From assembly GCF_026151165.2 (NCBI RefSeq), contig NZ_CP117849.1, positions 930,001 to 994,000 on the forward strand: a DNA stretch of 64,000 nt. The letters run 5' to 3'. Positions 28,897-37,238 of the stretch are shown in pieces. The DNA comes from Cryobacterium sp. SO2. Its GTDB lineage: Bacteria; Actinomycetota; Actinomycetes; Actinomycetales; Microbacteriaceae. The translations under genes and the position numbers were made by a program. Each line of letters opens with the position of its first letter. Positions within the stretch are counted from its first letter, which is position 1. The notes under the pieces were generated by a model that saw nothing but the letters and a program-made list of their open reading frames with translations, did no database searches and was not told where the DNA came from.

Positions 28897-29532
28897 ATGC
28901 AGCTGAGTGTGTTCCTCGTGTTCATGGCGGCGTGCCTGCCGCTTGTGCTGGCTCCCGGCCCGTCGGTCGCGTACATCCTCACCACCACGCTGAGCTCGGG
29001 TCGCCGGGTGGGCCTCAGCGGGGTGGCCGGCGTCGAACTCGGCTACGTTGTGCACATCGTGGCTGCCGTGGCCGGCATCTCCGCTGTCATCGCGGCCAGC
29101 GCGGCCGCGTTCACGGTGGTCAAAATCGCCGGCGCCGGCTACCTCATCTGGTTGGGCATCAAGGCCTGGCGGTCACGCGACAACACCCGGTTACGCGATC
29201 TGGGTGCCGGCGGAGCCACGGTGACCCCGAGTGAGGCATTCCGCCGGGGCCTACTCGTCGGGGTGCTCAACCCCAAGACGGCGGTCTTCTTCCTGTCGTT
29301 CCTGCCCCAGTTCGTGCAGGTCGGCAGGGCGCCGGTCTGGCTGCAGATGAGCGTGCTCGGTCTCACGTTCATCGCCATGGCGTCGATCCCCGACCTGGCC
29401 TGGGCGCTCACCGGCAGCGGCGTGCGACGGCTGCTGCCGGGCATCCGGATGAAGACGATGGAGCGCATCTCGGGAACGGTGCTGTTCGGCCTGGCCGGGT
29501 ACGCGCTCACCGCCCGGCGCGCGGTGACTTAG
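28897..29532 (+). CDS. LysE family amino-acid exporter
   Basis: A 211-residue, six-helix protein. The opening is LSVFLVFMAACLPLVLAPGPSVAYIL, with the conserved PGP motif, then GRRVGLSGVAGVELGY. The mid-protein segment is RGLLVGVLNPKTAVFFLSFLPQFV (NPK motif), the LysE/RhtB signature. It exports an amino acid or similar metabolite. The second ATG (28897) has GGAGA at the right distance; the first ATG (28885) is rejected. It is followed after two bases by a hypothetical gene, probably one transcript. Confidence 0.9.
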   Translation: MQLSVFLVFMAACLPLVLAPGPSVAYILTTTLSSGRRVGLSGVAGVELGYVVHIVAAVAGISAVIAASAAAFTVVKIAGAGYLIWLGIKAWRSRDNTRLRDLGAGGATVTPSEAFRRGLLVGVLNPKTAVFFLSFLPQFVQVGRAPVWLQMSVLGLTFIAMASIPDLAWALTGSGVRRLLPGIRMKTMERISGTVLFGLAGYALTARRAVT

Positions 29533-29534
29533 GA

Positions 29535-30143
29535 ATGCGCGACGACAGGAACCAGAGTGGCGACGAAGGCACGCCGTCACTGGGCTGGGCGGCGTACGCC
29601 CCGCTCTCCGGCGCGGTCTTCACCGGCAGTGACGAGCCCGTGATGACGCGCGAGCAGTTCGCGGCGCTGCAAGGCGAGGCCTCGGCTCCGGTCGACCTCG
29701 CCGCGACCAGCGCCCGCCCCGAGGCGACTGCCGATGAGGACGCGCCACCGCCGGACGGCACCTCGGTCTGGCTCACCGAATGGCAGGTTGCGGAGGTGCG
29801 GCTCGACATCGGCGTGGGCGATCACATCGACTGGCAGCTCATCGCGATGGATGCGCCCTGGCTGGCCCGCCTCTTCGGCGAGCGTCGCACGGTGGCACTG
29901 CAGCTCGACCTGTATGCCGAAGCCATGCAGGAGAATCCCGCCTTCACTGCCGTGGCTGGAACCGTCGTCGGGGTCGAGGTGGTGCGCTGTGCGATGCAGC
30001 AGTCGACGGATCCGGAGGAAGCCGGCGGCTGGGTGCCGGTGTCAGGCCAGGCCTGGACCGCTCGGCTCGAGCGGACCGGGGACCTGCCGCCCGCGGCTGA
30101 TGACAACGTCTACGGCTTCATCGTGTACCTGCGTGAAGATTGA
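29535..30143 (+). CDS. Conserved hypothetical protein, possibly DUF6578-like
   Basis: A 202-residue soluble acidic protein starting two bases after the LysE stop. The middle part, TSVWLTEWQVAEVRLDIGVGDHIDWQL (about 76-102), resembles the start of DUF6578, where a GD-x-V-x-W element is conserved. The rest contains a VVGVEVVRCAM strand and ends in YGFIVYLRED. No catalytic motif is seen. Co-transcription with the exporter is likely from the spacing. Confidence 0.65.
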   Translation: MRDDRNQSGDEGTPSLGWAAYAPLSGAVFTGSDEPVMTREQFAALQGEASAPVDLAATSARPEATADEDAPPPDGTSVWLTEWQVAEVRLDIGVGDHIDWQLIAMDAPWLARLFGERRTVALQLDLYAEAMQENPAFTAVAGTVVGVEVVRCAMQQSTDPEEAGGWVPVSGQAWTARLERTGDLPPAADDNVYGFIVYLRED

Positions 30144-30155
30144 TTCGCGATTGCC

Positions 30156-30599
30156 CTACTCCGCCACCTCGCCGCTCGCGTAGAAGATATCGTCGGTCAC
30201 GCAGCCCTCGGGCAGGGCGCTGAGCGTCTCGCTGGCCGGGTCCGCGGAGTGGACGCCCCCGCCTAGTCCGACCTCGTCGCCGGCCCGGAAACGGAACCCG
30301 TTGGGGAGTTGTACCTCGTCGTTGTCATTGATCGTCGTGCCCTTGGGGAACACGATGAGTTCTGGTTCAGGTCCCTCGATGTTCATCATGCAGCCGGCGT
30401 CTCCCCAGCCCACGGTTCCTTGAAACAAAGCCTCCTCACGGAAATCGCTGTCGAATGTTGACACGGCGATGATTCGACCGTTCGGGGACTCCTGAAAGGT
30501 GGGGGCCGCGGTGGAACAGGCGGAGAGGGCCATCGCCGCCAGTGCGGCGGCCAGGACGAGGACCCCGTGGCGTCTCCCGCACTTCGACACGAATGCCAT
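30156..30599 (-). CDS. Small lipoprotein, stand-alone copy of the Kelch-lipoprotein N-domain
   Basis: A 147-residue lipoprotein (lipobox LSAC near residue 28). The mature part has GTVGWGDAGC, LIVFPKGTTIND, GFRFRAGDEVGLGGG and a closing cysteine. It aligns with the N-terminal domain of the lipoprotein at 24776 (GTLTLENGC...GDKLAAGGG...C) and with the one at 46287. The two cysteines probably form a disulfide. Its ATG overlaps the stop of the upstream hydrolase gene by one base (TGATG), so they are coupled. Confidence 0.75.
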   Translation of the reverse strand: MAFVSKCGRRHGVLVLAAALAAMALSACSTAAPTFQESPNGRIIAVSTFDSDFREEALFQGTVGWGDAGCMMNIEGPEPELIVFPKGTTINDNDEVQLPNGFRFRAGDEVGLGGGVHSADPASETLSALPEGCVTDDIFYASGEVAE

Positions 30600-31510
30600 C
30601 AGGCGTCCAGGGGTGCGGCCACACCCTGGCTAAGACTCTGCACGATCCTCGCGCGTGCGTCTTGGCCGACCACGGTGGGCAGCAACGGATAGACGTGCAC
30701 CTGCCCGGTGCCCTCGTGGAACTCGAGGTCGACGCCGGCCGCGGCGGCCTTGTCTACGAGTAGATGCGCATCCGGATTGAGCACGTCCCGGGTGCCGCTG
30801 AACAGGGTGATCGGTCCGAGCCCGGTCAGGTCGCCCATCAACGGGCTCACCACCGGGTCCAGGATGTCGCGATCGCCCTTCCAGAGCTCGGCCAGCACGA
30901 CCCCGCCGGGAGTGGCGAGCCAGGGGTCGCTCGGCTGCACGGTGGGAATGAGCGGATTGCTCCAGCTGAGGTCGAGCGCCGGGGAGATCAGCACTGTGCG
31001 GGGGAGGGCGATGCCGTGCTCATCCCGCAGCAGGAGCGCGGACGACAGCGCAATCTGTCCGCCGGCGGAGTCACCGGCGAGGCAGGTGGTGCCGCAGCGT
31101 TCCAGGTTGTCTCGCACGAGCGCCACGATCCCGGCGGCCACGACGGATGCGGTACCGAACGGCACGAGCGGATAGATCGGCACCATGACGGTGGTGTTCG
31201 CCTCGGCGGCGATCTGTGCGGCGAGGTGCCAGTGCTGCCCGGCGATCTGGTTGACCCAGCCGCCGCCGTGCACGTAGACGACGCTGCCCACCGGCGTCGT
31301 GCCGACGGGCGTGATCGTGTACACCGGCCAGCCCGGCTGCGAGACGTCCACCCGCACGTCCTGGCGCAGCCGGCTCGGCGGCCCGTAGGCGGCCGGCCGG
31401 ACCTCGAGGGCCCGCACGCGGCGACGGGCCGCCTCGGCCGTGACGAACACACGGTTGGCGCGCATCAGGCGCAGGGCGGGGGCGATCAAGCGGCTCGGGA
31501 CGGTGACCAT
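30599..31510 (-). CDS. Alpha/beta hydrolase, hormone-sensitive-lipase type
   Basis: A 303-residue esterase-like protein. The oxyanion motif is HGGGW (near residue 80), the nucleophile is in GDSAGGQ (near residue 144), and the catalytic Asp is in GTRDVLNPDA. The expected catalytic-His region reads GQVHVYP. The fold is that of HSL/steryl-acetyl-hydrolase esterases. It is followed by a coupled lipoprotein gene. Start ATG 31510; a TetR gene ends 26 bp upstream on the same strand. Confidence 0.88.
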   Translation of the reverse strand: MVTVPSRLIAPALRLMRANRVFVTAEAARRRVRALEVRPAAYGPPSRLRQDVRVDVSQPGWPVYTITPVGTTPVGSVVYVHGGGWVNQIAGQHWHLAAQIAAEANTTVMVPIYPLVPFGTASVVAAGIVALVRDNLERCGTTCLAGDSAGGQIALSSALLLRDEHGIALPRTVLISPALDLSWSNPLIPTVQPSDPWLATPGGVVLAELWKGDRDILDPVVSPLMGDLTGLGPITLFSGTRDVLNPDAHLLVDKAAAAGVDLEFHEGTGQVHVYPLLPTVVGQDARARIVQSLSQGVAAPLDA

Positions 31511-31536
31511 GCTCTACAGTCTGCCGGTCCGGCGAC

Positions 31537-32079
31537 CTACGCGGCTGGGCGAAGTCCAGTGAGGATGATCTCGAGCAGGGGAGAGCGGTCGGCCGGGCTG
31601 CCGAGGCGCACCGCGTATTCGATGCCGCAGACGAGATGCGAGAGCTGATCGAGAGTGAGGTCCGGCCGCACCGCGCCTACCCTCTTGGCCCGTTCGAGCA
31701 CGGCAGCGAAGGTGCCGAAGATCTCACGCTTGGCAGCGCGCACCTCGTCGGTCTCGTCCGCCGGTGACAGCAGTACGGATTGCAGTCCGCCGTCCTCCAG
31801 CTGCAGGGTGAGCGCGGAGCGGAGGTAGAACGCGAACGCCGTTCCGGGGTCAGGTTCGGCCGCCGCGCGTTGCGAAATCTCGAGCATCCGCTCGATGGTG
31901 TTCACCGTGAGCGCCTCGACGAGGGCCTGCACGGTGGGGAAGTGCCGGTAGACGGTGCCGACGCCGACACCGGCCTCCCGGGCCAGATCGTTCAGCCGGA
32001 GGTCGTGCGAATCGTGGGTTCTGGCCACCTCGAGGATGCGCGCACGGCTGCGGGCGGCATCGGATCGGAGCGTTGTCAT
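31537..32079 (-). CDS. TetR family regulator controlling an SDR gene
   Basis: A 180-residue TetR repressor. Its helix-turn-helix is at about residues 27-50 (RLNDLAREAGVGVGTVYRHFP), and the C-terminal ligand domain is of the SbtR-like class. It is divergent from the SDR gene at 32167, with 87 bp between starts. Two palindromes (32097-32115, 32132-32150) in the gap are nearly certain operators, covering both promoters. The hydrolase gene downstream on the same strand may be co-transcribed. Confidence 0.92.
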   Translation of the reverse strand: MTTLRSDAARSRARILEVARTHDSHDLRLNDLAREAGVGVGTVYRHFPTVQALVEALTVNTIERMLEISQRAAAEPDPGTAFAFYLRSALTLQLEDGGLQSVLLSPADETDEVRAAKREIFGTFAAVLERAKRVGAVRPDLTLDQLSHLVCGIEYAVRLGSPADRSPLLEIILTGLRPAA

Positions 32080-32096
32080 GTGCCGAGTCTACCCGA

Positions 32097-32150
32097 AACG
32101 GATGAATCATCCGTTCTTGTGCTAGCTTCGAAACGGATAAATGATCCGAT
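32097..32150. promoter_or_regulatory. Two tandem 19-bp TetR operators
   Basis: Operator 1 (32097-32115) is AACGGATGA A TCATCCGTT, perfect 9-bp arms around one base. Operator 2 (32132-32150) is AACGGATAA A TGATCCGAT, the same pattern with mismatches. Their centres are 35 bp apart. They fill the gap between the divergent TetR and SDR starts; such spacing is typical of a regulator that also represses itself. Confidence 0.88.
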
Positions 32151-32166
32151 TAGAGACGAGGACATC

Positions 32167-33123
32167 ATGACCTGGAACCCCACCGACCCGCCCGCCCAGC
32201 CGGGCCGTACCGTCGTCGTCACCGGAGCGACCGCCGGCATCGGCTACTTCGCCGCCGAGCAGCTCGCTGCCACTGGAGCCCACGTGGTGCTGGCGTCCCG
32301 TTCGGCGACGAAACTGCAGGTGGCCCAGGACTCGATTCGCTCCCGGGTGCCGGATGCGTCGCTCGGTTCCGTCGTGATCGAGCTGGGCTCGCTCGGCTCG
32401 GTGAGCGAAGCCGCAGCCGAGCTCGCCGCGCTGCCGCGCCTGGACGGCATTCTGCTGAACGGCGGCGCCATGAGCATGAGCCGCGGAGCGACGACCGCCG
32501 ACGGCCTGCCGATCCTCCTCGGCACGCATGTGGCCGCGAACGTGCGTCTGCTGGCCGGGGTGCTGCCTGCGCTGATCGCGACCGCGGCCGAGCACGGCAC
32601 CGTCGGCCGGGTGGTGCACACCTCGACCGGGTTCGTGGGCCTGCGCCGGTACGAACTCGACGACGTGCGGCAGGTGCCGTGGACCGGCATCGGCGCGTAC
32701 ACCAAGGCGAAGACCGTCACCGAGGTGTTCGCCTTTGAACTCGAGCGCCGGCTGCGGGCGGCCGGCCTGCCGGTCGCGTCCGTGGTCGTCCGGCCGGGCG
32801 TTGGAGTGGATGCGAAGACCCCAGAGCGTCCCGGCATCCGGGATAAGACGACGCCGTACCAGCGCAACCCGTACACACCGTGGGCGCAAGGTAAGGACAC
32901 CGCGGCGTGGTCGGCCGTGCGCGCACTGACCGACCCGGCGGTGCGCGGTGGCGAGTACTTCGCGCCGAGCGGCCGCCTCCGCGGCGAGCCGGTCGCGGTG
33001 CCGACGCTGGCGCGCACCGCTACCCCGGATGGCGACATCGCAGACCGGGTCTGGCGTCAGCTCGAGGCGCTCGCCGGAGTCCAGACGACCGGTGTGCTCC
33101 GTGACACGCAGATGAGGAAATAG
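32167..33123 (+). CDS. Short-chain dehydrogenase/reductase
   Basis: A 318-residue SDR. The NAD(P)-binding motif is TGATAGIG (residues about 19-26), LNGGA replaces the NNAG motif, the catalytic Ser is in VVHTSTG, and Tyr/Lys are in YTKAK. The length and C-terminal extension fit the extended SDRs of the retinol-dehydrogenase/oxidoreductase type. The start was set just after the operators, as the longer frame runs through the TetR gene. The stop codon lies inside the left arm of a 28-bp perfect hairpin. The substrate is unknown. Confidence 0.9.
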   Translation: MTWNPTDPPAQPGRTVVVTGATAGIGYFAAEQLAATGAHVVLASRSATKLQVAQDSIRSRVPDASLGSVVIELGSLGSVSEAAAELAALPRLDGILLNGGAMSMSRGATTADGLPILLGTHVAANVRLLAGVLPALIATAAEHGTVGRVVHTSTGFVGLRRYELDDVRQVPWTGIGAYTKAKTVTEVFAFELERRLRAAGLPVASVVVRPGVGVDAKTPERPGIRDKTTPYQRNPYTPWAQGKDTAAWSAVRALTDPAVRGGEYFAPSGRLRGEPVAVPTLARTATPDGDIADRVWRQLEALAGVQTTGVLRDTQMRK

Positions 33124-33180
33124 TGAGTTTATGAGGACGTTTTCGGCAATTCCGTCCTCATAAACTCACTATTTCCTCAT
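33112..33180. repeat. Perfect 28-bp inverted repeat with a 13-base loop
   Basis: Arms 33112-33139 and 33153-33180 are exact reverse complements. The left arm reads ATGAGGAAATAGTGAG, then TTTATGAGGACG, and contains ATGAGGA twice. The arms are far more AT-rich than the surroundings. The left arm covers the last three sense codons and the stop of the SDR gene. It could terminate transcription of both convergent neighbours, but it lacks a T run; it may be a copy of a small palindromic repeat element. Confidence 0.9.
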
Positions 33181-33226
33181 AACGCGACGTCCCGCATCCT
33201 GGCGGGACGCACGCCGGTCAGGCTGC

Positions 33227-33877
33227 TCAGCGCAGCCGACGTGCCCGCACGATGACGTCTTCGGTGTGGTGCGAGCCGGCGCCGGTGGCCACGTGCCGGG
33301 GTCGGGTCTCGTCCAGCTCGAGGAGCCAGTTTTCGTCGAGCAGCGCGGCGACACCGGCCGGGCTCACGTAGTCGTCGGGGTGGAAGCCGTGCGCGCCGGC
33401 CTCCGCTGTGGTGGGCGTGGGGTGGTGCACGATGAGGAGCACGCCGCAGGGAGCGACGGCATCCAGCAGCGCGTGCTCGGCCAGCTTGTCGTCGGTGCGT
33501 AGCAGCGCCGGGTATTGCGCCGAGACCAGGTCGAAGGATTCCGGTGGCAGCGCCGCCTCGACGAGACCGGAATGCAGCCAGGTCACCTGCAGACCGCGAT
33601 GGTCGGCCTCGTGGGCGGCACGATCCAGCGCCACCTGCGAGACGTCCAGCGCCGTAACGTCCCAGCCCTGTTCGGCCAGCCAGAGCGCATCGGCGCCCTC
33701 GCCGCAGCCGACGTCCAGCACCCGCCCGGGGGCAAGCTCTCGCGTCTCGCTCACGAGCACGCCGTTGGGCTGCCCGCTCCAGAGCTTGTCCATGCCGGCA
33801 TAGCGCTCATCCCACTGCGCCTGGTTCTCGCCGGGGTTCTGGGGCGGGCGGTTGGTGGCATCGCGGGTGTGGTCCAT
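33227..33877 (-). CDS. Class I SAM-dependent methyltransferase (TehB/UbiE-like)
   Basis: A 216-residue methyltransferase. The N-terminal WDERYAGMDKLWSGQPN is typical of this cytosolic group. VLDVGCGEGADALWLA is motif I and VTALDVSQVALDRA is motif II, and FDLVSAQYPALL follows. A Pro/Thr-rich loop precedes the C-terminal strand. The substrate is unknown. It is convergent with the SDR gene across the 33112-33180 hairpin. Confidence 0.9.
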   Translation of the reverse strand: MDHTRDATNRPPQNPGENQAQWDERYAGMDKLWSGQPNGVLVSETRELAPGRVLDVGCGEGADALWLAEQGWDVTALDVSQVALDRAAHEADHRGLQVTWLHSGLVEAALPPESFDLVSAQYPALLRTDDKLAEHALLDAVAPCGVLLIVHHPTPTTAEAGAHGFHPDDYVSPAGVAALLDENWLLELDETRPRHVATGAGSHHTEDVIVRARRLR

Positions 33878-33952
33878 GACAGCAGCATGCAGCGTCAGTG
33901 CGTCACGCCCTAATCAGGTTGCCGAACCGGCAACCATCGGCCGGCGTGGTTG

Positions 33953-34981
33953 TTAGTGTCGGGCGTTCGCCTCGGGGCGCAGCCGGATGAGCCGCTGCGA
34001 GCCATCCTCGGCCATCTCCGCCAGGTCGCTGCGGGAGGAGAGGAAATCGGTGAACGACCGGTAGCCGAGCGGCTTCTCGTTGAAGGAGGGGTCCATGCGG
34101 CGCATCTGGTTCTTCACCGTGCCGGTGTTCAGCCACTCGTCGGCGTCACCCTTGGCGTGGCCGATCTGCAGCGCGCGGGCGAGGAGTTCGGTCGCGAGCT
34201 CCTGCGGGTCGATGTCCTCGGCCGGCTCCGGCTCGTCGTACGAGGAGTCATCCGCGTTGGAGAACATCGGGATGGTGGTGAACTTCCGTGCCGTGCTGGC
34301 CGGCGGGGTGGGCTCCACCTCCACCTCAACGGGCTCAGCGGCGCGGCGACCGGCCTTGCGCTTGTCGGTGTGGGCCGTGTCGGAGTCAGCGGAGGGGGCG
34401 ACCTTCTCGATGCCGGGCAGAGAGTCGTAGTCCTCGAACTCGTCGCAGGCGGCCGCCAGCGAGGTGCTCGTCGATCCGGCGACGCCGATGCCCACCACGA
34501 AGCGACCGAGCCGCTTGGACTTCTGGGCGAGGGCGATGTAGTCGGAGTCGCCGGCGATGATGATCACGTGGGTGAGGTCGGGCAGCCTGAAGAGGTCTTC
34601 GACCACGTCGACGGCGAGGCGGATGTCTGCACCGTTCTTGGTGCCGCGGGTGGTGGTGGTGAACAGCTGGGTGAGGTCCACCGCTCGGGACATCAGCTGG
34701 CGCTGGTAGCTCGCGTTGACGGGCACCGACCAGTCGGCATAGGCGCGGTTCACCACGAGGGTGCCGAACGAGGCGGCGAAGTCGATGATGGCGTTGAAGT
34801 CGACCGTGGCGGCGGCGAGGCGTGCGGCGATCTCGGGGTCGGCATCCCGGCTGGTGCGGTCGAAGTTGCGGATGCCGTCGCGCTGGAACGCGTTGCGGCC
34901 GTGCAGCTGCTGGTAACGCGAGATGACGATGTTGTCGAAGTCGATGTACAGGCCGACGCGGGCGTCGTTCGGTTCAGTCAT
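33953..34981 (-). CDS. NYN-domain (PIN-like) RNase-type protein with C-terminal OST-HTH-like domain
   Basis: A 342-residue protein. The NYN/LabA domain is at about 8-165: VGLYIDFDNIV (catalytic Asp residues), KNGADIRLAVDVVED (Asp) and THVIIIAGDSDYIALA (GDSD, third acidic site). A charged linker (165-245) follows, then a winged-helix-like C-terminal part with GTVKNQMRRMDPSFNEKPLGYRSFTDFL, the OST-HTH/LOTUS pattern. Such proteins are predicted metal-dependent RNases that bind RNA. AAGGAG lies nine bases before the ATG at 34981. Confidence 0.88.
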   Translation of the reverse strand: MTEPNDARVGLYIDFDNIVISRYQQLHGRNAFQRDGIRNFDRTSRDADPEIAARLAAATVDFNAIIDFAASFGTLVVNRAYADWSVPVNASYQRQLMSRAVDLTQLFTTTTRGTKNGADIRLAVDVVEDLFRLPDLTHVIIIAGDSDYIALAQKSKRLGRFVVGIGVAGSTSTSLAAACDEFEDYDSLPGIEKVAPSADSDTAHTDKRKAGRRAAEPVEVEVEPTPPASTARKFTTIPMFSNADDSSYDEPEPAEDIDPQELATELLARALQIGHAKGDADEWLNTGTVKNQMRRMDPSFNEKPLGYRSFTDFLSSRSDLAEMAEDGSQRLIRLRPEANARH

Positions 34982-35082
34982 GGTGAGCTCCTTAGCCACA
35001 GGCGGAAGACTCAATAGCGATCCGGTAGTTCCAGTCTGGTGCGATCACTGCGGCGAGGGCAACTCGGAGCCCGGCTGCCCGG

Positions 35083-35691
35083 TCAGCTCAGCTGCACCGT
35101 GGTGACACAGGTGGGGTCGTCCGCGTTGGTGCCGACCGGTACCTCAGCGGTGTTCTCGCCGTCCTGGATGCGCATCGTCAGGTCGCGCCCGGACGGCAGC
35201 CAGATATCGAAGAAGCCGTTGTCGAAGGTGGTGACAGTGTCGTCGAGGAACACCTCGCCGCTGGCGTCGTCGGTGATCGTCACCTGCAGGTCCTCGTCGG
35301 CGAGTTCCCCGACGCAGGTCGTCAACGAGTGGAAATAGCAGTCGTGCGTGGCGTCAAGGTACGGGGCGACAGACAGGTGGAATTCGTCGTTGGGAATGGG
35401 GACGCTCACCTCGTCGTCTCCGCTGGAGAGGAGGAGTTCGCCGACCCGCACGGATGCCATCAACCCGTCTGGGCGGGCAGTGAGCGGCTGTGCCTGCAAC
35501 TCCTCGATGAGGTCCTTCACGTCTGTCGGGGCCGCGATGTCGAATTCGGCGAGCATCGCGTCGGCATCCGCGCCCAGGCCGACCGAGCCGGCGGTCGGTG
35601 CGACGCCGGAACCGGTCGCGCCGGTGCACGCTGTGAGGGAGAAGAGCAGGATCAGCGCGCCGAGGCTCGCCGCAGACTGTGTACGGATCAT
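35083..35691 (-). CDS. CueP-like periplasmic/extracytoplasmic copper-binding lipoprotein
   Basis: A 202-residue lipoprotein (lipobox LTAC near residue 22). The mature part has the CueP family core: HDCYFHSLTTCVGEL, then VTITDDASGEVFLDD, GFFDIWLPSGRDLTM, and a final DPTCVTT cysteine. The three cysteines and the histidines of CueP bind copper outside the cytoplasmic membrane. Salmonella CueP supplies copper to SodCII. It is about 27 kb from copZ-copA in this window, and I see no CsoR box in front of it. Confidence 0.85.
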   Translation of the reverse strand: MIRTQSAASLGALILLFSLTACTGATGSGVAPTAGSVGLGADADAMLAEFDIAAPTDVKDLIEELQAQPLTARPDGLMASVRVGELLLSSGDDEVSVPIPNDEFHLSVAPYLDATHDCYFHSLTTCVGELADEDLQVTITDDASGEVFLDDTVTTFDNGFFDIWLPSGRDLTMRIQDGENTAEVPVGTNADDPTCVTTVQLS

Positions 35692-35787
35692 CTGTCCAGC
35701 GTGGAGCCGCGCGGTCGACCACTCCAGTGACGAAGGTCCCGCGCGTCCGGATGCTCAGCGCGCTCCCAGACCTGCCAGACTCGCCCC

Positions 35788-35877
35788 ATGACTACTCAGA
35801 CCGTGGTCTTCACTCTCATTGCGGTCAGCAGCATCAACGGTGCGGCCGAGAGGCTCACGCAGCTGATCAATCAGTAG
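35788..35877 (+). CDS. Possible 29-residue peptide gene
   Basis: ATG to TAG encodes MTTQTVVFTLIAVSSINGAAE and eight more residues, a short hydrophobic then amphipathic peptide. No clear ribosome site is seen. The end lies in a 15-bp imperfect direct repeat (AGCTGATCAATCAGT at 35861 and AGCTGATCAATCGGT at 35876). It could be chance or the remnant of a longer gene. Low confidence. Confidence 0.2.
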   Translation: MTTQTVVFTLIAVSSINGAAERLTQLINQ

Positions 35878-35881
35878 CTGA

Positions 35882-36508
35882 TCAATCGGTAGTCATGTCG
35901 CCGGTCGCCGGAATCGACCCCGTCGGGCCGTACCGCAACAGCACGACGCCCTTCTCCGACGGGCCCTCCGAACCGAGTAGCTCCAACGCGATGGGTGCCC
36001 CGTCGTCGGGGAACAGGCGCTTGCCGGGCCCGACCACGATCGGGTACACCCACAGGTTTGCCTGGTCGAACAGGCCCTCGGCCACGAGGGAGCGGGCGAA
36101 GTCGATGCTGCCGATCACGTGGATCTCCCGGTGCCGCTCGCGGAGGGCATTCAGCTCCGCGGCGAGATCCGTGCCGAGCAGGTGCGAGTCGCGCCAGGGG
36201 AGATCCGGTGTGCCCCGGGACGCGACGTACTTGGGGATCGAGTCGAACTTACGGGCGATACCGGAGGCTTGCCCGTCGAGCTGATGCGGCCAGTACCCGG
36301 CGAAGATGTCATAAGTGCGTCGCCCGAGGAGGAGGGCGTCCATCGCCTGGATTCCGGCATCGATCTGGGCGCCGACTGTGTCGTCGAGCAGGGGCGCCTG
36401 CCAGCCGCCGAAAGCGAATCCACCCACGGTGTCCTCCTCGGGGCCGCCGGGGGCCTGGGCGACTCCGTCGAGGGTGGTGAAGTGGTCGATGTGGATGCGG
36501 CCGGTCAT
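35882..36508 (-). CDS. Dihydrofolate-reductase-family protein (RibD C-terminal domain)
   Basis: A 208-residue NADPH-dependent reductase fold. The N-terminal IHIDHFTTLDGVAQAPGGPEED is the YwjB/RibD_C opening. GRRTYDIFAGYWP and IHVIGSIDFARSLVAEGLFDQANLWVYPIVVGPGKRLFPD are the family's central and C-terminal motifs. It is not the folate enzyme itself; the substrates of these stand-alone proteins are mostly unknown. GGGAG precedes the ATG at 36508, so the longer frame is rejected. Confidence 0.9.
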   Translation of the reverse strand: MTGRIHIDHFTTLDGVAQAPGGPEEDTVGGFAFGGWQAPLLDDTVGAQIDAGIQAMDALLLGRRTYDIFAGYWPHQLDGQASGIARKFDSIPKYVASRGTPDLPWRDSHLLGTDLAAELNALRERHREIHVIGSIDFARSLVAEGLFDQANLWVYPIVVGPGKRLFPDDGAPIALELLGSEGPSEKGVVLLRYGPTGSIPATGDMTTD

Positions 36509-36558
36509 AGTGGTCTCCCTTCGGCTCCAAGCCTTCGCACGTGGCCTCCACAGTGGTG

Positions 36559-37215
36559 TCATACCGTGTCGACGTCAACCCATTCGTGGCCAAGGCTCTC
36601 CAGGTGAGCACTTCCAGCCGTCACATGAGCGACGATCGCGGAGAGCCGCTCGGCGTCATCGTCGGCTAAGTGCAGCAGGGCGTTCTGCCCGTAGTCCGTG
36701 CCCAGGATGAGCACGCCGCGCTGGCGTAACTCGGCCTCGATGCGGCCGGCATCCGTGTGGGCGAGCGTGAGCGTGAACAATTCACGGCGTTCGCGTTCCA
36801 CGAGCATCTTCAGGGACTGGGCCCGATCGATCGTGCTGAGCACGGACTCCGAGTAGGCACGCACGAGCCCGCCGGCACCGAGGAGGGTGCCGCCGAAGTA
36901 GCGGGTGACCACGGCCACGCAGTCGACCAAGCCACGTCCGGACAGCGCCTCCAGCATGGGGCGCCCCGCGGTTCCGGATGGTTCGCCGTCGTCATTCGAG
37001 CGGCGCACCTGATCGGGTGTGCCCGTCGGCCCGATGACGAATGCCGAGCAGTGGTGGCGGGCGGCCCAGTGCTCCTTGCGTGCGTCGTCGATCACGGCAC
37101 GCGCGGCGTCCTCGGTCTCGATCCTGACCAGGCGGCAGAGGAACCTGGACCGTTTGACGTCGATCTCGGCCTCAACGTGGCCGCCGATGCCGCCGCGCAG
37201 AGTGAGATCAGACAT
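36559..37215 (-). CDS. IMPACT/YigZ family protein
   Basis: A 218-residue protein with the N-terminal UPF0029 (IMPACT) domain: EIDVKRSRFLCRL, HHCSAFVIG, SNDDGEPSGTAGRPML and VTRYFGGTLLGAGGLVRAYS. A C-terminal DUF1949 domain (LTLAHTDAGRIEAELRQRG) follows. YigZ proteins are widespread, with possible RNA or nucleotide binding and no firm function. It follows an alpha/beta-hydrolase gene on the same strand, 23 bp away. Confidence 0.93.
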   Translation of the reverse strand: MSDLTLRGGIGGHVEAEIDVKRSRFLCRLVRIETEDAARAVIDDARKEHWAARHHCSAFVIGPTGTPDQVRRSNDDGEPSGTAGRPMLEALSGRGLVDCVAVVTRYFGGTLLGAGGLVRAYSESVLSTIDRAQSLKMLVERERRELFTLTLAHTDAGRIEAELRQRGVLILGTDYGQNALLHLADDDAERLSAIVAHVTAGSAHLESLGHEWVDVDTV

Positions 37216-37238
37216 GTGCCCAGTCTCGCGCAGTTCTG

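Noticed and set aside
33112..33180. Ordinary Rho-independent terminator
   Set aside because: The stem is far longer and AT-richer than the real terminators here (5289, 62344), lacks a T run on either strand and includes coding sequence.
35882..36508. RibD-type protein as part of riboflavin synthesis
   Set aside because: Only the C-terminal reductase-like domain is present, with no deaminase domain and no rib genes nearby.
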